Source of the DNA: Saccharopolyspora endophytica
Lineage (GTDB): Bacteria; Actinomycetota; Actinomycetes; Mycobacteriales; Pseudonocardiaceae
Assembly (NCBI RefSeq): GCF_018070075.1
Contig: NZ_JAGPXE010000009.1
Coordinates: 1 to 64,000 of the forward strand
Direction: 5' to 3'
Length of the DNA stretch: 64,000 nucleotides
In this document: positions 8,176 to 17,295 of the stretch, in pieces
Layout: each line of letters begins with the position of its first letter
Numbering within the stretch: the first letter of the stretch is position 1
Notes under the pieces: model-generated
What the model saw: the letters and a program-made list of their open reading frames with translations, nothing else
The model's database searches: none
Told to the model about the DNA's origin: nothing
Translations under genes and position numbers: made by a program

Positions 8176-9324
8176 ATGGCCGAGCGACGGCTGGGCGTCA
8201 TCATGAACGGCGTCACCGGGCGGATGGGATACCGGCAGCACCTGGTCCGGTCGGTTCTGGCCATCCGGGAGCAGGGCGGGGTCGAGCTCTCCGACGGCAC
8301 CCGGGTGGTGCCGGACCCGATCCTCGTGGGGCGCAACGAGGAGAAGCTCCAGGAGATCGCCAAGAACCACGACATCGAACGCTGGAGCACCGATCTCGAC
8401 GCCGCGCTGGCCGGGCCGGACGAGCTGTACTTCGACTCCCAGCTGACCTCGGTCCGCGAACCCGCCATCACCCGCGCGCTGGAGACCGGCAAGCACGTCT
8501 ACACCGAGAAGCCGGTGGCCGACGACGTCGAGGGCGCGCTGCGGCTGGCCCGGCTGGCGCGGGAGGCCGGCGTGAAAACCGGTGTCGTGCACGACAAGCT
8601 GTACCTCCCGGGGCTGCTCAAGCTGCGCCGGCTGGTCGAATCCGGGTTCTTCGGCCGGGTGCTGTCGGTGCGCGGCGAGTTCGGCTACTGGGTGTTCGAG
8701 GGCGACTTCCAGTCCGCGCAGCGGCCGAGCTGGAACTACCGCGCGGAGGACGGCGGCGGCATCGCCACCGACATGTTCCCGCACTGGAACTACGTGCTGG
8801 AGAACCTCTTCGGCCGGGTGGAAGCGGTGACGGCGAAGGTCGTCACGCACGTGCCCCAGCGCTGGGACGAGCGCGGCGAGGCCTACGCGGCGACCGCTGA
8901 TGACGCCGCGTACGGGATCTTCGAGCTCGCGGGCGGGGTGATCGCGCAGATCAACTCCTCGTGGACCACCCGGGTGCACCGCGACGAGCTGGTGGAGTTC
9001 CACGTCGACGGCACGCACGGCAGCGCGGTCGCGGGACTGCACCGCTGCGTCGCGCAGCACCGGGCGCACACGCCCAAACCGGTGTGGAACCCGGACCTGG
9101 TGGAGGCCACGCCGTTCCGGCAGCAGTGGTCGCCGGTGCCCGACAACCAGGAGTTCGACAACGGGTTCAAGGCCCAGTGGGAGCAGTTCCTGCGGCACCT
9201 GTGCGACGACGGCGACCACCCGTACGACTTCCTCGCGGGCGCGCGCGGGGTTCGGCTGGCCGAGGCCGGGCTGACGTCCTCCCGCGAGGGCCGTCGCGTC
9301 GAACTGGGCGAGGTGGCGCCGTGA
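8176..9324 (+). CDS. Gfo/Idh/MocA family oxidoreductase
   Basis: A 382-residue dehydrogenase. The N-terminus (LGVIMNGVTGRMGYRQHLVR) carries a G-x-x-G-R-M-G variant of the Rossmann glycine motif; ALETGKHVYTEKPVADDVEG is the family signature with the EKP lysine. A second motif, DGGGIATDMFPHWNYVLENL, contains the conserved aspartate and histidine region of the active site. It is first in a coupled operon with a DUF993 protein and a TIM-barrel isomerase, under LacI operator O4. Probably oxidises or reduces a sugar, keto-sugar or lactone intermediate. Confidence 0.87.
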   Translation: MAERRLGVIMNGVTGRMGYRQHLVRSVLAIREQGGVELSDGTRVVPDPILVGRNEEKLQEIAKNHDIERWSTDLDAALAGPDELYFDSQLTSVREPAITRALETGKHVYTEKPVADDVEGALRLARLAREAGVKTGVVHDKLYLPGLLKLRRLVESGFFGRVLSVRGEFGYWVFEGDFQSAQRPSWNYRAEDGGGIATDMFPHWNYVLENLFGRVEAVTAKVVTHVPQRWDERGEAYAATADDAAYGIFELAGGVIAQINSSWTTRVHRDELVEFHVDGTHGSAVAGLHRCVAQHRAHTPKPVWNPDLVEATPFRQQWSPVPDNQEFDNGFKAQWEQFLRHLCDDGDHPYDFLAGARGVRLAEAGLTSSREGRRVELGEVAP

Positions 9325-10475
9325 GCCTGCTCCTCCCCCGCCCCGACGGTCGGATGGTCCCGCACACCACGGGCTCCCCGCGCGAGTGGCCGAAGCCCGA
9401 GGGCCCGCTGCGGTCGCGTTCGGCGTTCGCGGCGGCGCACGTGGTTCCGAGGACCCTGGGCGAGAACGTGCCGGGAGCGCCCGCCGACATCGACTGGGAC
9501 GCCACGCTGTCCTACCGGCACCGGGTCTGGTCCTACGGGCTCGGCGTCGCCGAGGCGATGGACACCGCGCAGCGCGGGATGGGTCTCGGCTGGCGGGAAG
9601 CCGCCGAGCTGGTGCGCCGTTCGGCGGCCGAGGCCCGCTCCGTCGGCGGGGTGATCGCGGCAGGCGCGGGCACCGACCACCTCACCGGAACCCCGACGCT
9701 GCCGGAGGTGCTCGCCGCCTACCGGGAGCAGGCGGAGGTCGTGGCGGGCGCGGGCGCGCGGGTGATCCTGATGGCCTCGCGCGCGCTGGCGGCGGCTGCC
9801 CGTTCGCCCGAGGACTACGCGTGGGTCTACGGGTCGCTGCTGGACGAGGCCGACGATCCGGTGATCCTGCACTGGCTGGGCCCGATGTTCGACCCGGCGT
9901 TGCGCGGCTACTGGGGCACCGAGGACGTCCCGGTGGCGACGAAGGCGTTCCTGGAGATCATCCGCGCCCGGCCGGAGAAGGTCGACGGGGTGAAGGTCTC
10001 GCTGCTGGACGCCGAGCACGAGATCGCGCTGCGGCGGGAGCTGCCCGAGGGTGTGCGTCTCTACACCGGCGACGACTTCAACTACCCGGATCTCATCGTC
10101 GGCTCGAACGGGGAGTTCTCCGACGCGCTGCTGGGGATCTTCGCCGCCATCCACCCGGCGGCCTCCGCGGCGATCCAGGCGCTGGACCGCGACGACCCCG
10201 CGACCGCGCAGTCCCTCTTGGACAGCACGAAGGCGTTGGGCAGGCACATCTTCGAGGCACCGACCTTCCACTACAAAACCGGGATCGCGTTCCTGTCGTG
10301 GCTCAACGGCCACCAGCCGGGGTTCACGATGGCGGGCGGGTTGCACGCGGGCCGCTCGGTGCCGCACCTGGCCGAGGTGTTCCGGCTCGCCGACGGGGCC
10401 GGCCTCCTGGTCGATCCGCAAGCGGCCGAAGAGCGGATGCGCGGGTTCCTCGCGGTGAGCGGGGTGCAGCGGTGA
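9321..10475 (+). CDS. DUF993 family protein (dihydrodipicolinate-synthase-like TIM barrel)
   Basis: A 384-residue protein resembling the DUF993 family, related at fold level to DapA-type aldolases. Recognisable stretches are AGTDHLTGTPTLPEVLAAYR, ARVILMASRALAAAA, VILHWLGPMFDPALRGYWG, VDGVKVSLLDAEHEIALR and the glycine-rich TAGDDFNYPDLI-like segment near residues 250-260; the lysine of DGVKVS sits where aldolases place a Schiff-base lysine. The GTG start overlaps the upstream stop by 4 nt and its stop overlaps the next start in the same way. Probably a carbon-carbon lyase acting on a keto-sugar or keto-acid; unproven. Confidence 0.78.
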   Translation: MSLLLPRPDGRMVPHTTGSPREWPKPEGPLRSRSAFAAAHVVPRTLGENVPGAPADIDWDATLSYRHRVWSYGLGVAEAMDTAQRGMGLGWREAAELVRRSAAEARSVGGVIAAGAGTDHLTGTPTLPEVLAAYREQAEVVAGAGARVILMASRALAAAARSPEDYAWVYGSLLDEADDPVILHWLGPMFDPALRGYWGTEDVPVATKAFLEIIRARPEKVDGVKVSLLDAEHEIALRRELPEGVRLYTGDDFNYPDLIVGSNGEFSDALLGIFAAIHPAASAAIQALDRDDPATAQSLLDSTKALGRHIFEAPTFHYKTGIAFLSWLNGHQPGFTMAGGLHAGRSVPHLAEVFRLADGAGLLVDPQAAEERMRGFLAVSGVQR

Positions 10476-11314
10476 GCGATCAGACGAGGTTGTCGTTGAA
10501 CATCGCCACGACGAAGCGGTGGACGCTGCGGGAGGCGGTCGACGGCGCCGTCCGCGCGGGCATCCCGGCGGTGGGCCTGTGGCGCGACCGGGTCGCCGAG
10601 GAGGGGCTGACCGAGTCGGCCAGGCTCGTGCGCGACGCGGGGCTGCGGGTGTCGAGCCTGTGCCGGGGCGGTTTCCTCACCGCCGCCGACGAGGCCGGCG
10701 CGCAGGCGGCGCTGGCCGACAACCGGGCGGCGATCGTGGAGGCCGCCGCGCTCGGCACGGACGCGCTGGTCCTGGTCGTGGGCGGGCTTCCGGAGGGCGA
10801 TCGGGACCTGGCCGGTGCCCGCGCGCGGGTGGCGGAGCGGATCGCGGACCTGGTCCCGTTCGCCCGCGAGCACGGCGTGCGGCTGGTCCTGGAGCCGCTG
10901 CACCCGATGTACTGCGCCGACCGCGCGGTCATCTCCACCTTGGCGCAAGCGCTGGACCTCGCCGCTCCGCACCCGGCGGAGCAGGTGGCGGTGGTCGTGG
11001 ACACCTTCCACGTCCACTGGGACCCGGCGCTGGCCGAGGGCATCGCCCGCGCGGGCCGGGAGAACCGCATCGCCTCCTACCAGGTCTGCGACTTCGTCCT
11101 CCCGATCGCCCGGGACGCCCTGCTGTCCCGGGGCATGATGGGTGACGGGGTCGTCGACTTCGCCTCGATCACGAGCATGATCGACGCAGCCGGGTACACC
11201 GGTGACGTCGAGGTGGAGATCTTCAACGCCGAGATCTGGGACTCGCCCGGCGACCAGGTCCTTTCCGCCATGATCGCCCGCTACGGCGATCTCGTCCTCC
11301 CGCATCTGACCTAA
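10472..11314 (+). CDS. Sugar phosphate isomerase/epimerase-like TIM-barrel protein
   Basis: A 280-residue xylose-isomerase-like AP endonuclease family 2 barrel. Metal-site motifs are visible: VRLVLEPLHPMYCAD (Glu and His), VAVVVDTFHVHWDPAL (Asp, His, His) and VEVEIFNAEIW near the C-terminus (Glu). Such proteins epimerise or isomerise ketoses and inosose-like compounds using Mn/Mg. It ends the LacI-controlled operon, coupled by a GTGA overlap to the DUF993 gene. The substrate cannot be read from sequence. Confidence 0.85.
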   Translation: MSDQTRLSLNIATTKRWTLREAVDGAVRAGIPAVGLWRDRVAEEGLTESARLVRDAGLRVSSLCRGGFLTAADEAGAQAALADNRAAIVEAAALGTDALVLVVGGLPEGDRDLAGARARVAERIADLVPFAREHGVRLVLEPLHPMYCADRAVISTLAQALDLAAPHPAEQVAVVVDTFHVHWDPALAEGIARAGRENRIASYQVCDFVLPIARDALLSRGMMGDGVVDFASITSMIDAAGYTGDVEVEIFNAEIWDSPGDQVLSAMIARYGDLVLPHLT

Positions 11315-11453
11315 CGTCTACTGGATCCGAACACCCCACGTCAACCTTTTGTCCGGACATTCGCACCTGTCGTCCCACGTCGACCCGGGACGAACCGGCC
11401 ACCTCTCGTCCACAGTGGACATGCATCGCGGAACCGCTTCGCGCGAACGGCTC

Positions 11454-11483
11454 TTGACATCGTTGTGAGGCAGCGCACAGCAT
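11454..11483 (+). promoter_or_regulatory. Possible sigma70-type promoter
   Basis: TTGACA at 11454-11459 is a perfect -35 hexamer; CAGCAT 18 bp later is a weak -10. It is the best promoter candidate in the 217-bp gap before the Gfo/Idh-ABC operon, which otherwise shows no LacI core site. Assigned by hexamer match only. Confidence 0.3.
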
Positions 11484-11531
11484 TGATCCGCGCCAACGCG
11501 TCCCTCTAGACGAATCGAGGCCCTCGCCGAG

Positions 11532-12515
11532 ATGAAGATCGGAGTAGCCGGGGTCGGTCGGATCGGCTCCATGCACGCCACGAATCTCGCCGCGCTCGAC
11601 GACATCGACCAACTGCTGCTCTTCGACCCGGCACCGGGCAGGGCCGAGGCCGCCGCCACCGACCTCGGCCCGCCCGCCACAGCGGTGACCACTGTGGACG
11701 ATCTCCTCTCGGCCGACGGGGTGCTGATCGCCACCCCGACCGGCACGCACCCGGACCTGGTGCGCGCGGCGCTCGCCGCGAGAACCCCCGTGCTGTGCGA
11801 AAAACCCCTGGCCTCAGACATTCCCACGATGTCGGCGCTGGTCGACGAGATCGAGAGATCCGGCGTCCCGGTGCTGGTCGGGTTCCAGCGCCGCTTCGAC
11901 CCCGACACCGCCGAGGTGCACCGGCGGCTGCGCGACGGATCGGCCGGGTCGGTGTACCTGGTGCGCGCGGTGTGCAACGACCACCTGCCGCCGCCGAAGG
12001 AGTTCGTCGCCACCTCGGGCGGGTTGTTCCGGGACTGCCTGATCCACGATCTCGACGCGGTGCCGTGGCTGCTCGGGGAACCGGTCACCGAGGTCTACTC
12101 CTCCGGATCGGTGCTGGTCGACGAGGCGTTCCGGGAGGTGGGCGACGTGGACAACGCGGTGGTGTCGCTGCGCTTCGCCGGTGGCGCGCACGCGCTGCTC
12201 TCGGCTGCCCGGCACGACCCGGTGGGCTACGACTGCCGTCTGGAGGTCTTCGCCTCGCGCGACACGCTCAGCGTCGGACTCGACGAGCGCACCCCGCTCA
12301 ACACCGTCGCGGGCACCGGTCCGCAGCGGCCCTGGACGTCCTTCACCGAGCGCTACCACGCCGCCTACCTGCGGGAGACCCGCGTGTTCCTCGACGTCAT
12401 CGCCGGCCGGGCCGAGAACCCGTCACCGCCGAGGGAGGCGCTGGTCAGCCTGCGCCTGGCCGAGGCGTGCGAGGAGTCGCTGCGCATCGGCAAGCCGGTG
12501 GAGGTGGGCGCATGA
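11532..12515 (+). CDS. Gfo/Idh/MocA oxidoreductase, inositol 2-dehydrogenase-like
   Basis: A 327-residue dehydrogenase beginning MKIGVAGVGRIGSMHATNLA, a canonical GxGxxG Rossmann motif, with VLCEKPLASDIPTMSALVDE as the EKP signature and GLFRDCLIHDLDAVPWLLG carrying the DxxxHD/LDxxxWL pattern of myo-inositol 2-dehydrogenase (IolG) relatives. VGFQRRFDPDTAEVHRRL also matches that subgroup. It opens a five-gene, tightly packed operon with an IolE-like barrel and a sugar ABC importer, so a role in inositol or related cyclitol/sugar catabolism is likely, but specificity is not proven. Confidence 0.87.
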   Translation: MKIGVAGVGRIGSMHATNLAALDDIDQLLLFDPAPGRAEAAATDLGPPATAVTTVDDLLSADGVLIATPTGTHPDLVRAALAARTPVLCEKPLASDIPTMSALVDEIERSGVPVLVGFQRRFDPDTAEVHRRLRDGSAGSVYLVRAVCNDHLPPPKEFVATSGGLFRDCLIHDLDAVPWLLGEPVTEVYSSGSVLVDEAFREVGDVDNAVVSLRFAGGAHALLSAARHDPVGYDCRLEVFASRDTLSVGLDERTPLNTVAGTGPQRPWTSFTERYHAAYLRETRVFLDVIAGRAENPSPPREALVSLRLAEACEESLRIGKPVEVGA

Positions 12516-13390
12516 CGTTCAAGGTCGCGGCCGCGCCGATCTCCTGGGGCGTGAGCGAAGTCCCCGGCTGGGGCCGGATCCTCGAACCCGAGCGGGTCCT
12601 CTCCGAGATGGCCGGGCTCGGCGTGCACGCCACCGAGCTCGGACCGCCCGGTTACCTGCCGGATCCGCCGACCATCATCGGCAGGAACGGGTTGGAGCTG
12701 GTCGGCGGCTTCCTCGCCGTCCCGATGCACGACCCGTCCGCAGCCGAGAGCAGCGTCGCCGAGGCGTCGGCGACGGCGAAGAAGATCGCCGCCGGTGGGG
12801 GCGAGATCGTCGTGCTCGCCGCGGCCACCGGGCTCGACGGTTACGACGAACGGCCGCAGCTCGACGACGCGCAGTGGGCGACGCTCATCGACACCTGCCG
12901 CCGCATCACCGAGGTCGTCACCGCCGAGGGGCTGCGCGTCGCGATGCACCCGCACGTCGGCACGCACGTGGAGACCGAAGCCGAGGTCGAGCGCTTCCTC
13001 GCCGACTCCCCGATGCCGCTGTGCCTGGACACCGGGCACCTGCTGGTCGGGGGGACGGACCCGGTCGCGCTGGCCGAGCGGCATCCCGCGCGCATCGGGC
13101 ACATCCACCTCAAGGACGTCCGGGCCGATCTGGCCGCCGAGGTCCGCGCCGGGCGCGTGGGGTTCGCCGACGCCGTCGCGCGCGGTCTGTTCGTGCCGCT
13201 CGGCGATGGCGACGTCGACACCGAGGCGATGGTCCGCTCGGTGCGCGCGGCCGGCTACCACGGCTGGTACGTGCTGGAGCAGGACACCGCGCTGGGGCCG
13301 GATTCCGACGACTGCGGCCCCCGGCGCAACACCGCGCGCAGCCTGGTCCACCTGGACGAGGTGTTCTCCCGGATCCAGGAAGGCCGATGA
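12512..13390 (+). CDS. IolE/IolI-like TIM-barrel sugar isomerase or dehydratase
   Basis: A 292-residue AP-endonuclease-2-type barrel. The opening AAAPISWGVSEVPGWG resembles the start of inosose dehydratase IolE; metal-site motifs include VAMHPHVGTHVETEAEVE (His and Glu), MPLCLDTGHLLVGG (Asp, His), RIGHIHLKDV (His) and YHGWYVLEQD (Glu). An ATGA overlap joins it to the upstream dehydrogenase gene. IolE (inosose dehydratase) or an epimerase are the best guesses; the operon lacks the other iol genes (iolB, C, D), so the iol symbol is withheld. Confidence 0.84.
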   Translation: MTFKVAAAPISWGVSEVPGWGRILEPERVLSEMAGLGVHATELGPPGYLPDPPTIIGRNGLELVGGFLAVPMHDPSAAESSVAEASATAKKIAAGGGEIVVLAAATGLDGYDERPQLDDAQWATLIDTCRRITEVVTAEGLRVAMHPHVGTHVETEAEVERFLADSPMPLCLDTGHLLVGGTDPVALAERHPARIGHIHLKDVRADLAAEVRAGRVGFADAVARGLFVPLGDGDVDTEAMVRSVRAAGYHGWYVLEQDTALGPDSDDCGPRRNTARSLVHLDEVFSRIQEGR

Positions 13391-14388
13391 CCTCACACCG
13401 CAGACCCGCGACGACGCGGTTGCTGCCGGTGCTCCTGGTCGGAGCGCTGGCGCTGGCCGGGTGCACCGGCCCCGAGGCGTCCGGGCCGCTGCCGGGCGCG
13501 CACCAGCAGGCCGACACCCGCGACGGACCGCTGCGCATCGCCGTGGTCAGCCACAGCACGCCCGGCGACGCGTTCTGGAACGTGGTGCAGAACGGCGCCG
13601 AGCAGGCGGGCCGGGACCTGGACGTCGAAGTCCAGTACCAGGCCGATCCCGACCCCGGGAACCAGGCGAAGCTGGTGGACAACGCCATCGCCCAGGGCGC
13701 CGACGGGCTGGTGGTCTCGCTCGGCAGCCCGGAGGCGATGCGGACCTCGGTGACCAACGCGGTCGCCGCCGGCATCCCGGTGATCACCATCAACGCCGGC
13801 GAGGAGGTCAGCCCCGCCTTCGGCGCGATCACCCACGTCGGGCAGAGCGAGGAGGTCGCGGGAACCGCTGCCGGGCAACGCTTCTCGCAGGCGGGCAAGC
13901 GCAAGCTGCTGTGCGTGATCCACCAGGCCGGTGTCGAGACGCTCGCCCAGCGCTGCGACGGCGCGCGGGAAGGCTTCACCTCAGGCGAGGTGATCGACCT
14001 GCAGGTCGACATCAACAACCCGACCGACGCGCAGTCGCGCATCAAGGGCGCGTTGCAGTCCGACCCGTCCGTGGACGGGGTGCTCACGCTCAACCCGCAG
14101 GTCGCCGCGAACGCGGTCAACGCGGTGCGCGAATCGGGCTCCCGGGCGGCGGTGTCGACCTTCGACCTCAACGGCGACGTGGTCGCCTCGATCCAGGCCG
14201 GGGAGCTGCTGTTCGCCGTCGACCAGCAGCAGTACGAGCAGGGCTACCTGCCGGTGGTGTTCCTGAAGCTGTTCCTGGACAACGCCAACACCGTCGGTGG
14301 TGGCGAACCCGTCTACACCGGACCGGGTTTCGTCGACAAGTCCACCGTGGACGTCGTCGGCGAGTACGCGCGACGCGGAACGAGGTAG
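13387..14388 (+). CDS. Sugar ABC transporter substrate-binding lipoprotein
   Basis: A 333-residue RbsB-like periplasmic-binding-fold protein. A lipoprotein signal LLPVLLVGALALAGC gives a lipidated cysteine at about residue 26. The mature domain opens with LRIAVVSHSTPGDAFWNVVQ and has IAQGADGLVVSLGSPEAM, GIPVITINAGEEV and AVSTFDLNGDVVASIQAGE, typical of ribose/galactose/inositol binding proteins (pentose-binding cluster B). An ATGA overlap couples it to the isomerase gene, and the permease follows 2 nt later, so importer and enzymes form one operon. Confidence 0.9.
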   Translation: MTSHRRPATTRLLPVLLVGALALAGCTGPEASGPLPGAHQQADTRDGPLRIAVVSHSTPGDAFWNVVQNGAEQAGRDLDVEVQYQADPDPGNQAKLVDNAIAQGADGLVVSLGSPEAMRTSVTNAVAAGIPVITINAGEEVSPAFGAITHVGQSEEVAGTAAGQRFSQAGKRKLLCVIHQAGVETLAQRCDGAREGFTSGEVIDLQVDINNPTDAQSRIKGALQSDPSVDGVLTLNPQVAANAVNAVRESGSRAAVSTFDLNGDVVASIQAGELLFAVDQQQYEQGYLPVVFLKLFLDNANTVGGGEPVYTGPGFVDKSTVDVVGEYARRGTR

Positions 14389-14390
14389 GC

Positions 14391-15380
14391 ATGAGCCGGC
14401 ATCTCACCCGACCGGAGCTGGGCGCGGTGATCGGCGCGATCGTCGTGTTCGCGTTCTTCTCGCTGGTCACCGACGAGTTCCTGTCCCCGCTGGGGACGGC
14501 GACCTGGCTGGACGACTCGGCGACGCTGGGCATCATGGCCGTCGGCGTGGCGCTGCTGATGATCGGCGGCGAGTTCGACCTCTCCGCGGGCGTCATGACC
14601 GCCTCGACCGCGCTGGTCACGGCGATCGTGGCCACCGAGCTGGAGTGGAACGTCTGGGCAGGGCTGGCGCTGTCGCTGGTGTTCGCGCTGCTCGTCGGCG
14701 CGTTCAACGGACTGCTGGTGATGCGCACCGGGCTGCCGAGCTTCATCGTCACGCTCGGCACGTTCTTCGCGCTGCAGGGCCTCAACCTCGGCGTCACGCG
14801 CCTGGTCACCGGGACCGTGCAGGTCTCCGGCATCCGCTCGGCGCCCGGCTACGAGTCCGCCGGGTTCGTCTTCGCCTCCACCGCGGACATCGGCGGCACG
14901 TCGTTCCAGATCTCCATCGCGTGGTGGATCGGGGCGGCGCTGGTGGCGTCGTTCCTGCTGCTGCGCACGCGGTTCGGCAACTGGATCTTCGCCGTCGGCG
15001 GCTCGCCGGCGAGCGCCCGCGCGGTCGGCGTCCCGGTGCTGGGCACCAAGGTCGGGCTGTTCATGACCACCGCGCTGTGCGGGTGGCTAGTGGGATCGAT
15101 CAACATCCTGCGGTTCACCACCGTGCAGGCCAACCAGGGCGTGGGCCTGGAGTTCCAGTTCATCATCGCCGCCGTCATCGGCGGGTGCCTGCTCACCGGC
15201 GGTTTCGGCTCGGCCATCGGGGCTGCCGTCGGCGCGCTGATCTTCGGCATGGTCCGGCAGGGCATCGTGTTCGCCCGCTGGGACAACGACTGGTTCTTCC
15301 TGTTCCTCGGGGTGCTGCTGCTCGGCGCGGTGCTGGTCAACAACTCCTTCCGCCGCCACGCGGAACGGCAACGGAGGTGA
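14391..15380 (+). CDS. Sugar ABC transporter permease (RbsC family)
   Basis: A 329-residue integral membrane permease with about ten predicted helices. [20 protein letters not shown] and [23 protein letters not shown] segments, plus [17 protein letters not shown], are characteristic of BPD_transp_2 (RbsC/XylH/FrcC) permeases. It starts 2 nt after the binding-protein stop and is followed by its ATPase after 4 nt. Only one permease gene is present, so the transporter probably uses a homodimer. Confidence 0.9.
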   Translation: MSRHLTRPELGAVIGAIVVFAFFSLVTDEFLSPLGTATWLDDSATLGIMAVGVALLMIGGEFDLSAGVMTASTALVTAIVATELEWNVWAGLALSLVFALLVGAFNGLLVMRTGLPSFIVTLGTFFALQGLNLGVTRLVTGTVQVSGIRSAPGYESAGFVFASTADIGGTSFQISIAWWIGAALVASFLLLRTRFGNWIFAVGGSPASARAVGVPVLGTKVGLFMTTALCGWLVGSINILRFTTVQANQGVGLEFQFIIAAVIGGCLLTGGFGSAIGAAVGALIFGMVRQGIVFARWDNDWFFLFLGVLLLGAVLVNNSFRRHAERQRR

Positions 15381-15384
15381 GGCG

Positions 15385-16146
15385 ATGACTCCGCTCCTGC
15401 GAGCGCGCGGCATCGGCAAGAACTACGGCACCGTGACCGCCCTGGAGGACGTCTCGACGGTGGTCAACGCCGGCGAGGTCACCTGCGTGCTGGGCGACAA
15501 CGGCGCGGGCAAGTCGACGCTGATCAAGATCCTCGCCGGTGCGCACCAGCACGACGCCGGAGAGCTGCTGTTCGAGGGGTCGCCGGTGCGGTTCCGCTCG
15601 CCTCGGGAGGCGCTGGACCGCGGGATCGCGACGGTGTTCCAGGACCTGGCGGTGGTGCCGCTGCTGAGCGTGTGGCGGAACTTCTTCCTCGGTTCCGAGC
15701 CCGGTAGGTGGGGGTTGATCGACCGCGAGCGGGCGCGGGAGACCACCCGCACCGCGCTCGCCGAGATGGGCATCGAGCTGCGCGATGTCGAGCAGCCGGT
15801 GGGCACGCTCTCCGGCGGTGAGCGGCAGTGCGTGGCGATCGCCCGGGCGGTGCACTTCGGCGCGAAGGTCCTCATCCTCGACGAGCCGACCGCCGCGCTG
15901 GGCGTCAAGCAGGCCGGGATCGTGCTCCGGCACGTCGCCCGGGCACGCGACCGGGGTTTGGGCGTCGTGCTGATCACCCACAACCCGCACCACGCCTACC
16001 CGGTCGGCGACCGCTTCCTGCTGCTCAAGCGGGGACGGAGCCTCGGCAGCCACGAGAAGGAGGACATCACCCTCGACCACCTCACCCACCAGATGGCGGG
16101 CGGCGCGGAGCTCGAAACCCTCACCCGCGAACTCGAATCCGACTGA
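15385..16146 (+). CDS. Sugar ABC transporter ATPase, single-domain (FrcA-like)
   Basis: A 253-residue ABC ATPase with Walker [11 protein letters not shown]-loop FQD, signature [14 protein letters not shown] and Walker [13 protein letters not shown], followed by the H-loop histidine (VVLITHN). RbsA-type partners of this permease family are usually two fused ATPase halves of about 500 residues; here only one half is present, as in the fructose importer FrcA. It closes the operon. The gap after it holds a hairpin array. Confidence 0.9.
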   Translation: MTPLLRARGIGKNYGTVTALEDVSTVVNAGEVTCVLGDNGAGKSTLIKILAGAHQHDAGELLFEGSPVRFRSPREALDRGIATVFQDLAVVPLLSVWRNFFLGSEPGRWGLIDRERARETTRTALAEMGIELRDVEQPVGTLSGGERQCVAIARAVHFGAKVLILDEPTAALGVKQAGIVLRHVARARDRGLGVVLITHNPHHAYPVGDRFLLLKRGRSLGSHEKEDITLDHLTHQMAGGAELETLTRELESD

Positions 16147-16199
16147 CCCTGGCCAACCCCACCTCCACCCGATACCCTACCAAGCACTTGCTTGACCCA

Positions 16200-16339
16200 G
16201 ATTTCCACTGAGACCCCACCACCCCCGATTTCCACTGAAACCCGGTCCACGAGTTCCACTGGAATCGGGGTCCCTGGTTTCCGCTGAAGTCCGGTGCCGG
16301 ATCTCCACTGAAATCGGGGGTGGGGTTTCCACTGAAATC
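16200..16339. repeat. Array of six 16-nt hairpin repeats, ~24-bp period (cluster 1)
   Basis: Six copies of a GRTTTCCACTGAAATC-like palindrome begin at 16200, 16227, 16251, 16276, 16300 and 16324, i.e. spaced 27, 24, 25, 24 and 24 bp. Each has two ~6-nt arms around a CACT/CGCT loop; spacers of 8-11 nt are GC-rich and unrelated. Members 1-5 carry scattered substitutions, several giving G-T wobble pairs. The array fills the gap between the ABC ATPase gene and the SDR gene. Related clusters occur at 32.3-32.6 and 56.1-56.5 kb. No cas gene is present and the units are too short for CRISPR. Confidence 0.85.
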
Positions 16340-16367
16340 CCGTGGTGGACGAGGTGAGGAGGCGAAG

Positions 16368-17165
16368 TTGGCGACGTTGCCGTTGTTCCGGCTCGATGGC
16401 CGGGTCGCGCTGGTGTCCGGGGCCGGGCGCGGGATCGGGGCCGCCACGGCGCTGGCGCTGGCGGAGGCCGGCGCGGACGTGGCGGTGCTGTCGCGCACGC
16501 CCGACCAGATCGAGGCGGTGGCCCAGCAGATCCGCGAGCTGGGGCGACGCGCGGTGGCGATCCCCACCGACGCCGGGGACCCCGAAGCCGTGGCGGGGGC
16601 GGTGGCCCGCGTCGCCGAGGAGCTGGGCCGGATCGACGTCGTGGTGAGCGTGACCGGCGGATCGATGCCCCGGCCCTTCACCAACACCCACGACGAGGCG
16701 CTGCGGAAGTCCTTCGAGAACAACGTCGTGCACGGGGTGCGTCTGGTGCGCGAGGCCGTGCCGCACCTGGCGAGGTCGGACGCGGCGAGCGTGGTGATGG
16801 TCTCCAGCAGCACCGGGCACCTCGTCGGCCGCGGCTACCTCGCCTACGGCGCGGCCAAGGCATCGCTCGACCACGCGGTGCGGATGATGGCCGCGGACCT
16901 CAACCCGCGCATCCGCGTCAACGCCGTCGCACCCGGGGCGATCCTCACCGAGGCGCTGGAGGTCGTGGCCGCCGACCCGCAGATGAAGGCGACGCTGGAA
17001 GGCCACACCCCGCTGCGGCGGATCGGCGTCCCGGAGGACATCGCCGCGGCGATCCTCTACCTCTCCTCCCCCGCCTCGTCCTACGTCACCGGCCAGGTCC
17101 TGGCGGTGGACGGTGGGCTGGTCGCGCCGAACATGCCGTTGCCGATCCCGGACGTCGAGGCCTGA
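16368..17165 (+). CDS. Short-chain dehydrogenase/reductase (SDR)
   Basis: A 265-residue classical SDR: TGxxxGIG-type VSGAGRGIGAATALALAEAG, an NAG-equivalent region (VVSVTGGSMP), catalytic Ser in VMVSSSTGHLVG, YAAYGAAK-type YLAYGAAKASLDH with the Tyr-x-x-x-Lys pair, and PGAILTEALE. The TTG start at 16368 is chosen because GAGGTGAGGAGG lies 5 nt upstream; a longer reading from 16320 would start inside the hairpin array. The gene is monocistronic or weakly linked to the upstream ABC operon. The oxidoreduction substrate is unknown. Confidence 0.87.
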   Translation: MATLPLFRLDGRVALVSGAGRGIGAATALALAEAGADVAVLSRTPDQIEAVAQQIRELGRRAVAIPTDAGDPEAVAGAVARVAEELGRIDVVVSVTGGSMPRPFTNTHDEALRKSFENNVVHGVRLVREAVPHLARSDAASVVMVSSSTGHLVGRGYLAYGAAKASLDHAVRMMAADLNPRIRVNAVAPGAILTEALEVVAADPQMKATLEGHTPLRRIGVPEDIAAAILYLSSPASSYVTGQVLAVDGGLVAPNMPLPIPDVEA

Positions 17166-17295
17166 GGCGGTCCCCCGAACGCCACCCGGCACGCGGTATC
17201 CGAGGTGAGCACCCGGCGGTAATTTCGAGGTGGGTGCAGGGCGGGACCCGTGGCTCGCGCGCGGTTCCGCGCCGCCGCTGCGGGAAGGAGCCGCC

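Noticed and set aside
12181..15380. Very long alternative frames through the sugar ABC operon
   Set aside because: Out-of-frame readings of GC-rich codons with no recognisable motifs; real genes have lipobox, Walker and permease signatures.
16200..16339. CRISPR array
   Set aside because: Repeats are only 16 nt with 8-11-nt spacers, repeats vary internally, and no cas genes exist in the window.
16320..16367. N-terminal extension of the SDR at 16368
   Set aside because: It would translate the last hairpin repeat; the TTG at 16368 has an excellent GAGGAGG site 5 nt upstream.
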